This document shows positions 1-13,133 of a stretch of DNA of 64,000 bases, in pieces (the stretch's first letter is position 1; each line of letters starts with the position of its first letter). A model generated the notes under the pieces. It was not told where the DNA came from. It ran no database searches and was given only the letters and a program-made list of their open reading frames with translations. Origin of the DNA: Papilionanthe hookeriana x Papilionanthe teres (Eukaryota > Streptophyta > Magnoliopsida > Asparagales > Orchidaceae); contig CM040428.1 of the NCBI GenBank assembly GCA_022702705.1, positions 59,438,155 through 59,502,154 on the forward strand, given 5' to 3'. A program made the position numbers and the translations under genes.

Positions 1-574
1 TTCTGTAAATGAAATCCTATTTATTTTCTTTAAGCATGTATAGGGTCTAATTATTTTATGTTTCTTTGATGCGATAATGTGAAGATTCATGTTCGTACCA
101 TGAACATTCCCTAAACTAATTACCATATATTGGTACATTAACTTTCCAATCCTCATTTATTTTCTTGCCTGCCACTAGAAAAGTTAAAATTATTGGTGAT
201 CTGGAACTTTTGATCGCAAGCTAGAAGAATAAGTTAACAATCAGCCTCTTAGTGGAATAGGAATACTCTCATTGGGAGATTATAATCACGTAAGGGAATG
301 TAGATTCTAGGGAGACTTTGCAGGGGTACGGGTACTTAACTATATTGTAAGGTTCCAACACTTGTTATATTCTTAGTAATAAATAATTGTCCTTAATTGT
401 CAAAGTTAAATAGGACAAATTGGAAGAACAATGAAAGTTCACATAATCCAATTCAAAGAAACATATTTCTCAATTTTTAACAGAACTCAAAACATTTAGT
501 TGTAGAATTTTTAGAAACCTTTTCAAAACACAGAATTATTTTAAACTAAATGTAGAATTGGTAAAAAAGACTTG

Positions 575-2420
575 GATTGTTTGAAAATTAATTATTTCCT
601 CGTGGGATCAATGCATGAACTCAAAATCCGTATGCTATTTGATCGACGTGTATACTTGCATGATAACAAGTGCTTCCCCGCATTTTGGATCAGAGTGATT
701 CTCAACAGTCCTAGAACTGATGGAAAGAAACCGACCCAGTTTTATTTTGCTCCCTGAACCTTCTTCCTTAATAGATGTGTACATTCATCCTAAGATGGTA
801 TGCCAAGACAAATAACAAATTGATCCATTGGTTTTGGCAGAAGTCTTTAACTTTCATATAGACAAATTGGGACAAATTGGGTTCCGTTAATAGTGAATAT
901 TACCATAGGTAAACTGTATTGACAAATAAGGTTGGTTCACATGAAGTTGCCAACAACTTTTGTAGTGATTTTGGCCAAAGCTCACACTTGAAAGAGTCAA
1001 TTGCTATTAGTATAAATCTTCTCTACCCTTTGATGGTGTAAAATGTTCAAGAAGATCCACTCACCACGCAACAAATGGGCATGAGCTCAAACAAGTTGTA
1101 ACTTGTGGGAAGGCTTTAATTGCATTGGGGCAAATTTTTGCACTATCTACATCTTAAAAACTTTTCAACATCTTTTTGGAGAATCAGCTAAAATACTCTT
1201 GCCTGAGTATACAATTTGCTAAATGTTTTCATCCGTATCGACTAACTCATTTACCGGAGTGTTTAAGAATATCAACGACCTCTTTCTCTCGCACACATCA
1301 CAAGTACAGCAACATGGCTGATCTCCAGAATGGTTTCCTATTTAGTATGACATATTGTGCGGCCTTTTTTTGAACTGTCTATGATCTTTAATGTCAATGA
1401 CGAGTTTCCCTATTTCTAAAAATTTGATATATAGGTCCATCCAAAATGTTGTTTTCTTGGTGTCCGCATCTATAACCTCGGCTTCATCAATTAAAAGCCA
1501 TGTAAGCTCTTGTGGTAGATCTCCAGTCAGACAGTTCAATTTAGATAGAAGATTCACAAGCCAATTTTTGTCCCTAGGAATATGCTCGGTCTTGAAGAAT
1601 TCGAATTTCCCTACTTTTGCTTTCACCTTTAAGAGATATCTCGCAATCATCTCCTCTTTAACTTCGTACTAACATTCACTTGATTAGTCATTAAATGAGA
1701 GTGTGACCATACAACTAAATGATTTACGTCTATCCCTTGGATGAAAAGTAGTCCAGTGATCAAAACTTCGTATTCAGCCTGGTTATGAATTACACCAAAT
1801 CCGACTTCAGTCGAATGATAAAAGAGGAAGCCACTCAAGCTCTTTAACACCAACCTTAGTCCTAGTCCTTAGCCACTCGACACACCATACATGCACTAAG
1901 TCCGGCTCAAATTGTAGGCTGATGTTGATGCGTGTTGGTCAATAGGCTCAAAAAATCTATCAGAAAGTCGTCATCTGCTTGTGCTTCGATTGTTGTCATG
2001 AGTGTGTAGAAAAGGTCGAACTCACTATGCTCAACTAAGTCCCGAATGTTGTGGTTTGGCCTGAACCTACTTCAAGTGATGATCGGCGATGACTTGTATG
2101 CGATGCATTTGTAAGTAGGAATTAAGTCTTTGTGCTGAAATAATTAAAGCTAGAGTTAAGTTTTCTGTAATCCGATACTTGATTTGAGCGCCTCCTAAGA
2201 CTCGGCTAATATAATAGACTCAAAATAGCCTTCTCTGCTCTTTCCTAACTAAGTCCAAATTAATTGCTTCAGAACTAACTCTCAAATACAACCGTAGTTC
2301 TTCACCAAGCTTGGGGCTTTGTAAGAGCGGTGGTGATTTAGTAAGGACCTTGAAAGTAATTGTCAGGCTGTAAATTGAATTCCTCCACATAATATTTTGT
2401 GTGAGAACGCTCAAAACTAA
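575..2420 (-). pseudogene. Ty3/gypsy (Tat-like) pol relic: RT-RNase H to integrase
   Basis: On the minus strand, pieces in changing frames match gypsy pol in the right order. They are the RT/RNase H hinge (SPPLLQSPKLGEELRLYL, 2350-2220), the connecting region (2220-1900), RNase H (HNQAEYEVLITGLLF, near 1770; EHIPRDKNWLVNLLSKL near 1580), the integrase zinc finger (about 1290-1080), the integrase core near 1020 (counterpart of VAIDYFTKW) and its C-terminal part to about 600. Stops and frameshifts are frequent, so it is not functional. No LTR was found next to it. Confidence 0.75.
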
Positions 2421-3464
2421 GAAAATAGTGCAGACTTTAGACTATCTCATGGATATCAAAAAAAATAGGGCAAAAATAAATTTGAGGTTAAACAACTCAT
2501 CAAGCAACAGAAAATTTTTCATCAGGCAGGTTAGAAATACTGCTAGTACACTAACCAGAATGCCATTCGCAGGCTTGAATGTTTGCGATGCTATGCCTGT
2601 TTGAAAAGCTGTAACATGTCCAAAAACAAAGAATAAGCTTTCGTAGTTGTTTTCTATAAAAGGAGACAAATTTATACTCACTTGAAACAAGATCAATTTG
2701 CTGCGTGCTATTCAACAAAGTCGTAAGAAGATCCTATAGCAATGCACAAAAATAATGTGATTATATGCGCTAATGATGGTGACGAAGTGAGAATGGACGA
2801 TTATTACAAGAGAATAGAATATAGTTGATCGACTATTTTGTAAGGGAAGAGTAGCACAGTGGTCTACCAGTTGAAACGAAGTTAGCTGAGCAAGATTTTG
2901 GAGTTGAGGCATTAGAATAGCAGGCAATGAAATGTTTCGGTATTCCTTTTGAGGCTCAAGAGAAGACTGAGAAATTGCAAAACGACTGATAAAAGTTAAA
3001 ATTTCATGCTATTACAGGAAGTAAACTGGAAGACTGCTAAAGAAGGAAAAAGCAATTTAACAAAAGAATAACTTCATGGGATACCAAAACACAAAAAGAT
3101 AGTAAAAGAAAAAGAAACATATTCATCTTACTTGAAATCCAATATAGCATTCTGAAGAAAAAAAAGATTTCCAAAACTACAGTTTCTCTTCCTTCAGAAA
3201 ACAGTATAAGATGACAAATGATGCATATGTGCAGAAAATAAGAAAAATACTTTCAAATAAAGGAAAGAAAACATCAAGTTTCCCGTCAAACTACCACTTA
3301 AGCTTCACTTTGGGTTAAGAGAAGGAATTTCATTAATTTTACTTTACCTAATATTTATTTTTGAAAAGCAAGCTCAAACTATAAATGCCTCATCAAACTT
3401 TAGATTAATAACCAATAATAATAATTATTATAATAATAATGATTATTAAATAAAATAATAAAAG
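2421..3464. other. No recognised gene
   Basis: AT-rich sequence with no ORF of recognisable family, between a gypsy relic and LTR-like DNA. A short (AAT/TTA)-rich stretch lies at 3415-3460. I see no splice-bounded coding segment. Confidence 0.4.
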
Positions 3465-6340
3465 AGAAAATTTTGTATCGACGACAAAGATTTGATTAAT
3501 AGTCACGACGGTTGCTCCTGAGAGTTGGGTATTTCATTCAAACCATGGGAAAGAGATCAGAAGCAAGCAAAAGAGATGCAATCGAGACGAGGGAGAAGTT
3601 TGTGTCGATCCCAGACCTTGTCGTTGACACTGCATTTGAGTGAGAGAAGGCAGTCGACATTACTTGCCATCAATTCGACGCTCGACTGCATCTAGGGCAA
3701 GGAAACGAAGTCGCTGTTGTAGTGGAGGTGCTCAATTTCTCAATCGTGGTAAGAAGGAGATGAGAAAGAAAGCTCGAAGCCTCATATGTGAAGACCGAAC
3801 CAAATCATAAGTTTTGAAGCCATCAATTCATGTGTGAAGAAGAAGACTTGTGAGCGACATTGTGGACATGAGAGGAAGAAGACCGAGCCGACCATTCTTT
3901 GGTGGGTTCGAGCAGAATAAGAGGAAGGAAACGGCTCGTGCAGGAAAGAAGAAGTTTCGTGTGAGCTGCATGCGAGAGAAGAGGAAGAATCAAGCCCTTG
4001 CAGGCGAGGAGGGAAGAGGAGTTGAAGGGTTCTAAACCAAGCTGAGAGGTAAGTATTTAAGGGTCTATTTGGGGCAGCTGCAGCTTATTGAATAATCTTT
4101 TGATAAACAGCTGGTCAGCAGCTTATCTAGCTAAGTTGGCTAACTATTTGTTTTGCGCTGTTTGAAAACAGCTGATTTGTAATTGTTTCTGAATAAATAA
4201 CTATTTTGCCCTTGTACAGTAATGTTGTTTATAAATACCATTCAAAGTAAATTGTTGCCCAACATCATTATATTTATTAGTTTAACGGGACATCAAAAAA
4301 GTTAAATTTTATTAAAGCCACGAGTTATAAATACCACAAAATAATATAAAAGATGATGAAAGCATATCTAAAATTTCTCCCTAGCACGTATGATCACCTC
4401 TTAATTGACTTCACGTACTTTGGAAAATAAATACATCACTTAATTATGAAGGATTCATTTAAATCTTTGCTTAAAATTAGAATCATTAATTTGTAATGAT
4501 TGTTGACCTTTGAAAAAAAGTTTCTATTTAAAAAATTGTATCTAAAATTCACTGTTATTAAAAAAAGAAAGTATAAGTTGCAAGATATAATTGTCATTTT
4601 GATAAGTTTTTAATTGATATAGTGGGAGGCCTCCTTACTCATCGAACATCATTTATTTATAATTAATTTAATATTATATAAAGTAATTATTAATTATTAA
4701 TGGATTAAATTAGTCAAATATTTACTCATCACTTCCACTCTCTGCCCGAAAACCCTAGCATACATTTTCCTCTCTCCCGGTTCGCCCGAACTTCCCATCT
4801 TCGCCTAAACCCTCCTTCCCCCACCCGGTTTCACTCAAAACCATTGCCGATGAACGAACCTTCACGATACAGTCGCCATTAGAGACACCTGGAAGGCAAC
4901 GACGGGATCACGGCTTACATAAACAATCAAAACTCCCATCATTCTCATCCTTCCACTCTACACTTACCAAAAATCATTGAGCAAGGTAAGCCTATTCACA
5001 CCATTCTTCCTTTTCACGGGATTTACTAGGCGGTCGAGGGCAGCAAGGTAAAACAATCGCGAACGAACGTGGGCCGCAGGATCGATCCCGCAACCACGTA
5101 TATTAAGAAATCAAATACGTTGTTTTCCAAAACGCTGCCCGAATGCACGAATCAAACGGAGCGGTAGCATTTTAAAACACTGGTCGCGGTTAAAGTCTGC
5201 CCTAAACGGGGCCTTAGTCTTTTAAATTCTATAACTTGTTTTAGTTTGGTATATTATAAATTAATATTAAATTGTATGAATTAATTACAGTGATTAATTT
5301 TGGCAAGCAATAAAATTAAAAGTTCAGGAGAGATTGAGATTGAGTTTAGTGCAAAAAAAAAGAAGAGATAATTGAGGTGAGTGTAGAATTTTATCATTAT
5401 TAGAAAGTTAACAAATTAAAGATATATTAATGATTAATAATAGTCTTTTTAGATCATAAATCAACAACAGAAGAATAACTAAATTGGAAGAGAAATAAGA
5501 AAGACACTGAGGTAAGGATCTAATTATATACTTTGAATTAATATATTTAATAAAATGTATTAAGTGTTTAATTATAATTCAATGTCATAAAGTATAGCTA
5601 GAAAAATAAAAACAAAACTAAACTGATTAGCTTGGAGGAGGAGCCTAGTGTGCAAGGAAACAAATAGAGCCTTTGAGATAAAAGATAGTTTGTTTAGTTT
5701 AAATTACTTTTATAAAAATTGAAACCATATTTAAGTATTAAATTGGAGTTATATTAATTAATATTAGAACGTAAAGTGGAGGAATAAGCTTTTGAAGTGG
5801 TCTTTGAAACGTTAAGGTGAGTAATCATGTTTCCAAATTATAGTAGTATTTTTTATTTCTAAATATATCTTAATTTCAATTTTTCAAAGTTTATGTTATA
5901 TATCAGAGTCTTAGATTAGAACCGACTCTTCTGTATAAGCATGCATATTAGTAGTTATGTATAAATAGTTAAATTATAGTTTTCTTAAGATGTTATATGA
6001 CTACATGATTTATATATTCTTATATCGATGCATATATAAGCTTATTTTATGACCTATAAATTTAGTAAAATTGCATTTATTCATCAATTGATAGAGATAA
6101 AATATTTCATAAGAAAAGAATATATGATATGAAGAATGAAGTAGTGTATATACGAATGCTTGTATGTGCATACTAAGAGGAGTTCACTTCCTTATCATAC
6201 AGGTAGGGAACGCCGGTGTAATCTTGTGTGTGGATAATATATGACCACCCCAGACAATTGTGATGTTTAGATCGCTAGTCATTGTGTCTGCAGAAAAATA
6301 TCAATCAGGGGTAAGTAGGCAGCTTTCCACCAATCATGTA
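3465..6340 (+). repeat. LTR of the long-LTR gag-only family, plus orientation, split by a PIF/Harbinger element
   Basis: The start (3480-3560) aligns with the reverse complement of the start of the 5' LTR at 25662-25500. The order of parts also matches: a purine-rich 0.5-kb segment (3540-4050), the GAGGTAAGT motif (near 4047), then AT-rich DNA with further GGTRAG motifs (5370, 5508, 5812). A 1.15-kb element interrupts it at 4061-5213. The far end is truncated near 6340, where a second copy starts. Boundaries are approximate. Confidence 0.4.
4061..5213. mobile_element. PIF/Harbinger-like nonautonomous element, copy A
   Basis: The left end GGGTCTATTTGGGGCAG and the inverted right end (GGCCCCGTTTAGGGCAG on the other strand) form terminal inverted repeats of the PIF/Harbinger/Tourist type. 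The flanks are TTA(A) and TTA, matching the 3-bp TWA target duplication of the group with one extra A. No transposase is present. It shares ends, the CAGCTG-rich left arm and length (1153 bp) with copy B at 50047-51217. Confidence 0.7.
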
Positions 6341-6589
6341 ACTTAAATCACAAACCGCTGTGCAATGAATCGAGGAAGGGAGAGGAAACGAACAGCTGAA
6401 GGAGTGGAAGCAAGGGGATCAAAAGCTAAAGAGACAAGTTCGCCTATGAAACAAAGCGTCCAACGTGTTTTACTCATTTGTAGAATCGAGGGAAGTGATG
6501 TCGAGCTGAGGACAGGCGGTAGATCTTGCGTGTAGTCTCGAGTTCAGCCGTGTCGAGGAGGAAGACGAAGAAAGAGCCTCGATCATGCC

Positions 6590-6915
6590 TAGGGCTGTCA
6601 ACAAAGCTCGTTGTTCGCGAACAGTTCGTGTTTGGTTCGTCAAGGAGTTTTTGTTCGATTCGTTCGATAAGTAAACGAAACGAACACGAACAATTTTTTT
6701 CGTTCGGTAAGTTAAATGAATCAAACACGAACAGTGTTGCGTTCATTCGTGTTCGAATCGTTATTGTTCGAAATATAAAATAATGATATTTTTAAAAATT
6801 AAATTTTATAAATTATAATATATAATAAATTAATAATAATATATTAATATACTATAGTAGTAATATACTAATATAGATATTATATATTTATATAATATAA
6901 GTTATATAACTAATA

Positions 6916-6980
<65 letters not shown>

Positions 6981-7158
6981 TAGGCTCAGCTCACGTTCAC
7001 GAACAGCTCGTGTTCGACTCGTTCGTTAAGAAACAAACACGAACAGTGACTTTATGAACAATTTTGAACACGAGCTTATTTCAAACAAACTAAATTTCAA
7101 ACGAACCGAACACGAACACAAGCTCTGTTCGTTCGTGTTTGGTTCGTTTACACCCCTA
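6590..7158. mobile_element. hAT-type MITE
   Basis: The ends TAGGGCTGTCAAC and, inverted, TAGGGGTGTAAACGAACC are the classic hAT MITE termini. Flanking 8-mers ATCATGCC (6582-6589) and ATCGTGTC (7159-7166) match at 6 of 8 positions, as expected for an aged 8-bp hAT target duplication. Both arms are built of TTCGTGTTCG-like subrepeats around an AT-rich centre. There is no transposase. Confidence 0.8.
6921..6980. repeat. (TA)n microsatellite
   Basis: An almost uninterrupted TA run in the centre of the hAT MITE. Confidence 0.95.
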
Positions 7159-9029
7159 ATCGTGTCCAATCTGAGCGTCAAAGAAGAATTTTGTGCGGGA
7201 GATGACTCTTCACACACAGTGATTAAGTCTTGTGTGATCGAGCTGAAGAAGAAAGAGAAGGGGAAGAGCGTGTAGGTCAAGTCGAGGGTTTGGAAGAGGT
7301 AAGAATAATTTTTATTTTAGTGATAATAATAATAGTAAGATATTTATATAAAAAATATTTATTGAATAAAAAAATAAATATAATAAAATAATGAATATTT
7401 CATACTTAATTAATAATGAAAAATTAATAGTTTACATAAAATAATAAATAAATTAAATTTTTATATCATGTTTATGCTAGGTTTAAACTTTAGAAGAGTT
7501 GACGTCATAGCTAAATCTTGTTGAATTAAATATCATCGAGGTGAGTACTTCTACTTCTAAATAATGTTGTATTTCTTCTAAATCACTCGCATTAGAATGT
7601 CATTAGTCAAGATATCCCGTTACTGCAATGAGAATAAGATTATTTTGTCTTATTATTCAATTTGATCATCTAGAAATAAAAGTGAATAATTTGTATAGTT
7701 ATACTTATTTACTATACATGCATGTTATTAAAGAAAGATATTGGATGATATATAGAGCGTAAACAAAATAATTTATAGTGTGTTTGCATGTGCATGATTG
7801 GCTAAGATGAAGATCCCCTTGATGGTACTAGTGGGAAAACACTAATGTACCGATGCGCATAAATGAAAAAGGATATTGATATTGAAATATCTTAAGTGAG
7901 ATAATTTTTTAGACAGTACCTCCTATGAGTATTGCATAGATATGAAATGATATTGATATGATATTGATATATACCTCTTTGAATATCATGTTAAATGTTT
8001 ATCCATTTATAAAGAAGCTTAACTGACATTGTTCTTTCTTCTTGTATTACTATAACATAGATAGTATAGAAGTAAGAGCATTCACTTGTTTTATTTAACT
8101 CACTGTTATTTTAAATAACTTTTCGAATTTAATTAAATTATTAAAAGATGAGTGATAGACAAGAAAACATTTATAAAAGCAGCGGACAACCATCAACAAG
8201 ATAAATTTTAATCGCACTGTTTTAACTTATTTTTCAGCGGCTCTTCCATCTGTTAAATAATAAATGAGTATATAAAATTTATTTTACACCGTCGGACCAT
8301 ATGTTTCCGTCTTGGTTAATTTCAAGTCCCGAGCTAACTCGTGCATAATATCAATCAATGGTGTGTTCGATTATATTTTGATGGTACGCATGAGACATAA
8401 GAGTATGAAAAAAGCAAACTTAAAAGTCAAACCTGAAAAAATAAACTTGAAGGTATTGCATATCGGTAAGTTTAGATTATTTTTATTGAGTAAATATCAT
8501 GAATACATACATTAAATTATTATATGATTTCTGAAATGAAATATAAAGATCGACATGCATATTGTGTCATTTTATTTGAGCTACTGTAATTTAGAAGTAT
8601 GATTACTCCACTAAATTATTCTAGATAACTCACTATGTTGTTTTATTAATTTTTCATGTTTAAATTTTTAAATAAAATAAATACTAAAGGAGTTAACGTG
8701 TGCAGAAGAGGTCAAGAAACAAAAAGTAAACTTTTATTTGTTATTTAAATTGCTTAATCTAGCGTCTCTCTCAACTAATATTTGAATATTAAATTGTTAG
8801 TGAAAAAAATTGAATTATTAAAAACTTTATTTTACCATTCAACTGTTTGTTTATGTCTTAGTTAATTCTTACCTTCCTGTCGGGTCGTAAGAAAAGTGAT
8901 ATTAAAGAAGGGTTTAGATTAAATAATATAAATCCTAATAAAGAGTTATTAGAATGATTAAATTAAGTTATAAATAAAAGAAATTAAAATTTAAATGAGT
9001 AACTAAATTATTTGTTGTTATTTCAGAAT

Positions 9030-9700
9030 TATGGATGATCAAGAGGGATGAATCAGGGATGAGAATGTAAAATCTCATATAGCTCTGAATATCCCAGTGA
9101 AAATGGATGCTTTTGCTAAAATGATGATTGCAGAGACTCAAGTAATTGAATACTCGCAGGCTCAAGTTGATTCTAACAGGAATTGACAAATATTTAAAGT
9201 TGTTTCAAGATATGAGGTTGCTCACTTTTCTTGAAGAGAAAGTCTAGTGGATGTTGAAAACTGGTTAATGAGAGTGGAAAAGATAGATGGGTTGTCCTAT
9301 CCACCAGAGAAGAGGGTTGCAATTGCCACTTTTGACCTTGATGGAGAAGCTGAGAGATGTGGTAATGACAGCTACGAGAGAAGTTTGAAGATAGTACTTA
9401 CCACTTGATATAGTGGGATGAGTTCGAGAACACATTTAGAGACAAGTTTGTACCACTTTCAGCCAGGAGATAGATGCAAGACAAGTTTATCCGGTTAGTA
9501 AAGGGTGATCATTTTATATATAGAACAAAGTTCATTATGCTTTCAAGGGATGGCCTTGGTTCGTTCCAAGTGCTAAGAAAATATGTCACGGGTTTCTTTT
9601 GGATTGAAAGATTCAATCAAACATCCACTAGTACCACTTAAAGATTAAAGATTATTTAGTTCTAGAGGGTGCCATGTAGGTGGAAATTGATTTTCAGCAT
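9030..9700 (+). pseudogene. Ty3/gypsy gag relic
   Basis: In shifting frames the plus strand encodes DVENWLMRVEKIDGLSYPPE, then a segment like RVAIATFDLDGEAER, WDEFENTFRDKFVP and MQDKFIRLVKG, which is the Retrotrans_gag domain. It is clearly related to the gag at 21682-22251 (shared MQDKFI, TKF, LSR). Stops at several points make it non-coding. It lies downstream of the plus-oriented LTR ending at 8345, so it is probably the gag of that element. Confidence 0.75.
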
Positions 9701-9748
9701 ATTAAAAAGTGTAAGAACACACACAAAAGGATAAGTCGGGAAGAAGTG

Positions 9749-11450
9749 TGTCACACCCCAACTAGCGTGTATCACACCTGAACTGGCCCACTCTTCGGTT
9801 GACGTGTGACAGAGGCGAAGAATTCAACAAGACTACATTCTCACCAATATTCATCATGTTCTGTAGAGTTAGGACCGAATAAGTAATAAACTAGTCTGAC
9901 TAAATCACCGCAAATATATGTGATACAAATATATGTGATACATTGCATTCCACAATTCAATCATATACACTTTCTTCTTGGAAAAGTCAAGATCTATTCA
10001 TCGCTCCGCGCCTTCCATTTCAGTGCTTTCTCTTTTGAAAAAATCGAATATGCTACGAATTCGCTCCCTTTTGACTCGTGATAGTCACTTTAGCCTAACT
10101 CGAACAAGAAGTAATCGAACAAGCCAGAAAGTGTTCTCATTCAGAAATATGAAACTCTTATCATCAAAACACAAATTATACATAGCTACTAAATCCAAAA
10201 TAATAAAAGTATGTGCCCAAAACATCTGTAAAAGCTTTCAATACTATACAGTGCTAAAGTTGTATAAATTATACCTGGCTATCTACCTAGAAGACAACAA
10301 CATAGAGCGAGCAACAAATAGCTTAAAGAAATAACTAAGGATAAAATAAAATTTTATAAAAGGAAAAGAAATAACATGTATGCTCAAAAAGAAATAATGT
10401 GTATGCTCATATGTTGCACAAAAGTCATAACGTGCTAGCATAGTAGAGAACATGAAAAAAAAAAGCATTTAGTGTAAAAAGCATTCACTAACTCGAGATG
10501 AGATTGCTACTGACAGAACCTAGCCCAGTGCTTAAAATTAATTAATAACGGGAACTGTAGTCAGACGGTATTAACATTTCATTTTTTTACTTTCCACATA
10601 ATGTTTCTAGAAAACTTCAAAAATAAAAAAGAGTCACTATATCTAAAAAGTGAAATGTATTTAAAGCATCCGAAAATGATAATGGTCTGAAGACAATATT
10701 TCAAACTAAAATTGAATAGTATATCACTATCTAAAGAAAACAGTAAAACGAAACTATAAACACAACATAAACTAACACATGTCAGTTACAATCCTTCTAC
10801 AGTAAATCAAATCTCTCCTATCAAATATATCAACCCAAACTTTTTCCTTTACTGAAAGAAACTATTAATTGCAACAATAAATATGACTTCGTGAACAATT
10901 ATAATCTTAATATGTATTAAATTATTATGTTAATGCTATGAATGAATGATCAAAGAAAATGCAGTTTATTTAATTATAAAACGTTAAACCTTCATGTTAA
11001 ATTTTTTTATTCTCATTGCACTTTAAGTATTTACTGTTTTAACCCCTTTAAGCGACATAACAAGATTACTATCATAACCAAAAGAACCCACAAAAAATGT
11101 ACTCGAAGATACCCTTAAAAATCTACCTGAAGGTACCCCTCAAAATGTACCCGAAAGTACCCTCAAATTAAACCTACACCCAAAGGTACACCTTTATCAT
11201 TTCATTTAACGTGCACGGGTACATCGCATCTCTTGTTAGTACCATTTAAAGGTAATCCTATATGACTTAAACATTTACATTTCATTTCATATGAAGTTAA
11301 AATCTTTTAAAAACCACCTTCATATGTCCTTTATATTAATCATCTATTATACCATTTCAACTTTCAAAATGCAAGGCATGAATGAAAAACTTGTATTAAA
11401 GTATTTAATAAAACAATTATTCATTTAATAAAATATTAATTTAATGCATA
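9749..11450. repeat. LTR-like region starting TGTCACACC
   Basis: It begins TGTCACACC, a common LTR start. At 11205-11270 it contains a stretch matching the conserved LTR segment (CGTGCACGGGTAC followed by AGTACCATTTAAAGG; compare 19420-19460). The rest is AT-rich and diverged. Its outer boundary is hidden by the RTE fragment at 11453. No reliable ORF is present. Confidence 0.35.
11097..11193. repeat. About 24-bp tandem repeat, four degenerate units
   Basis: Four units resemble ATGTACCCGAAGGTACCCTC in sequence: they begin near 11097, 11123, 11147 and 11170, each with CGAA/TGAA followed by GTACCC. It lies just before the conserved LTR-like segment. Confidence 0.6.
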
Positions 11451-11452
11451 CA

Positions 11453-12212
11453 GCAACAACAACATAACCATTATCCCACTAAGTGGGGTCGGCTATTTAG
11501 TGTCATATATTCATTTAACTTTAACATATTAAGATCATTTTTTATAAAATATTAATGTGGTCTAATGTGGTTTAGACCTAATTAGATTTTAAGATGTAAT
11601 TAAACATAAATTAAGTAAGACTTAAGAGATTAATTAGGTCTAATATGATTTAGACCTAATTAGAGAATCCCTTTTCTTCATTGCGTCCTATTTAGTGTCA
11701 TATTTTCATTTAATTCTATTAAATTAAGATCATTTTTTATACAATATGCCCAAGTTTTTCTAGGTCTACCTCTGCCTTGTCACTGGAGCTACATCAACCC
11801 TATCACGAATATAATCATTTCGCATTTTGTCTCTTAAGTGAAAAGCCACTCATTCACGTAATCATTCTCGGCAACACTTAACTTAGTTTCATGCTTTTCT
11901 TTCAAAGGCCAACATTTAGCACCATAAAGCATTGCAGGTCTCACCACCATCTTATAAAATTTTTATTTCAGTCTAAGCGGTACGTTTCTATCACACAATA
12001 GGCCGGAAGAATTCCTCCACTTCGACCAACCAACTTGAATTCTACTAATAACATCCCCATCTATATCACAATCACTTTGAACAATAGACCCGAGATATCT
12101 AAAACGTTCACACCTTTTAATAATTTGATCACCCATAGTTACATTTCTGTCACTAGAGGTACTACTACTAAAATTACATTCTATGTATTTAGTTTTAGTT
12201 CTACTCAAACGA
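11453..12212 (-). pseudogene. 5'-truncated RTE LINE fragment
   Basis: On the minus strand it encodes the C-terminal part of an RTE reverse transcriptase: SRTKTKYIECNFSSS, ERFRYLGSIVQSDCDIDGDV and GLLCDRNVPLRLK (12200-11965). Further down are pieces of the RDRVDVAPV region, and the end is GCCGACCCCACTTAGTGGG followed by a GTT-rich tail at 11453. It is closely related to the longer copy at 39333-40891 and is dead by stops. A roughly 60-bp piece of the 3' region is duplicated (near 11495 and 11690). Confidence 0.85.
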
Positions 12213-13099
12213 GTGGCTCCTCTGCTCCTTCCAACAGAGCATGCGAGGCTTAGGCTCATTCCTCCACATCGCATCTCAACCTAACGATCACTCCTCCACG
12301 GCTTCGCAAGGTAACCAGCGGCTCCTCTGCACGAGACGACGACACAGCTCCTTCCTCCTCCTTTGGTCACTAATTTTCCTGTTGGGATACCTTCACAAGG
12401 CACCAGCGAACGAAACCCAGCTTTCTCTTCTTCAGTTGCGATTCGATCCAAGTAAGCCCTCAGTACCTCCTCTTCCCTCTCCTTCCTTCTCTTCATAAGC
12501 ACCGTGCCAAGCCGCTCCACTTCCTTCCACACGCACAAAAGGTATTTCCCTCTTGATCTCTCTTCTCTCCGTCTCGATCACTTGTCTGTTTTTAATGAGG
12601 GAAGGTGTGAGAGTCGTGCAATAAGATTCTTGTGAGGTTGCATCTTCCTCTAACTGCCGGAATGTATCTGAATTATTTATTTTATGTTATTTATTTATTA
12701 TATATTTTTTAAAAAAATTCATTTATTACATCTACTATCAAAATTGATTACACTCAATGACAAGGGCATGACTCTAGCCAACAACAAGATTTGCCTCATT
12801 CAAATTATTGTGTGCCAAACTTATTTGAAGACTGTCATATATACCGACATCACTCAGGGATGTTGACAACCTTCTGTTGCTCAACTTCGATAGACTTACA
12901 ATCAACCTCATAAGTTCCCTCAAAAACGTCATCTTGATTCGGATATGCCTAAATTGCAACTTTTACTAAAGTTCCTCCAGGTACTTGGAGAAGGTTAACA
13001 CCATGTAAATCCTTTCTGAAATCATTTTCACCAATTGATCAGGCAATGTAATTACTCCCCAGACGTTTCTGTTCACAAAAAAAATAATAATAATAATAA

Positions 13100-13133
<34 letters not shown>

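Larger units (their letters stand above)
6340..8345 (+). repeat. Second LTR of the same family, plus orientation, interrupted by a hAT MITE
   Basis: This copy begins with a purine-rich segment (6350-6589 and 7159-7290) and continues with GAGGTAAGA (7297) and CGAGGTGAGTACTT (7546). A stretch at 7800-7930 is the reverse complement of the motif CACAAGTACCTTAGCGTTCC found in the 3' LTR at 19420. It ends AAGTCCCGAGCTAACTCGTGCA at 8324-8345, the mirror image of the TGTCACGAC... starts of the other copies. A weak primer-site-like TAATATCAATC follows. It is followed downstream by a gag relic. Confidence 0.55.

Noticed and set aside
12684..13100. Possible leucine-rich-repeat receptor fragment on the plus strand
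   Set aside because: A few leucine-rich stretches resemble LRR motifs, but only with stops and frame changes, and the spacing does not repeat. Chance similarity is likely.
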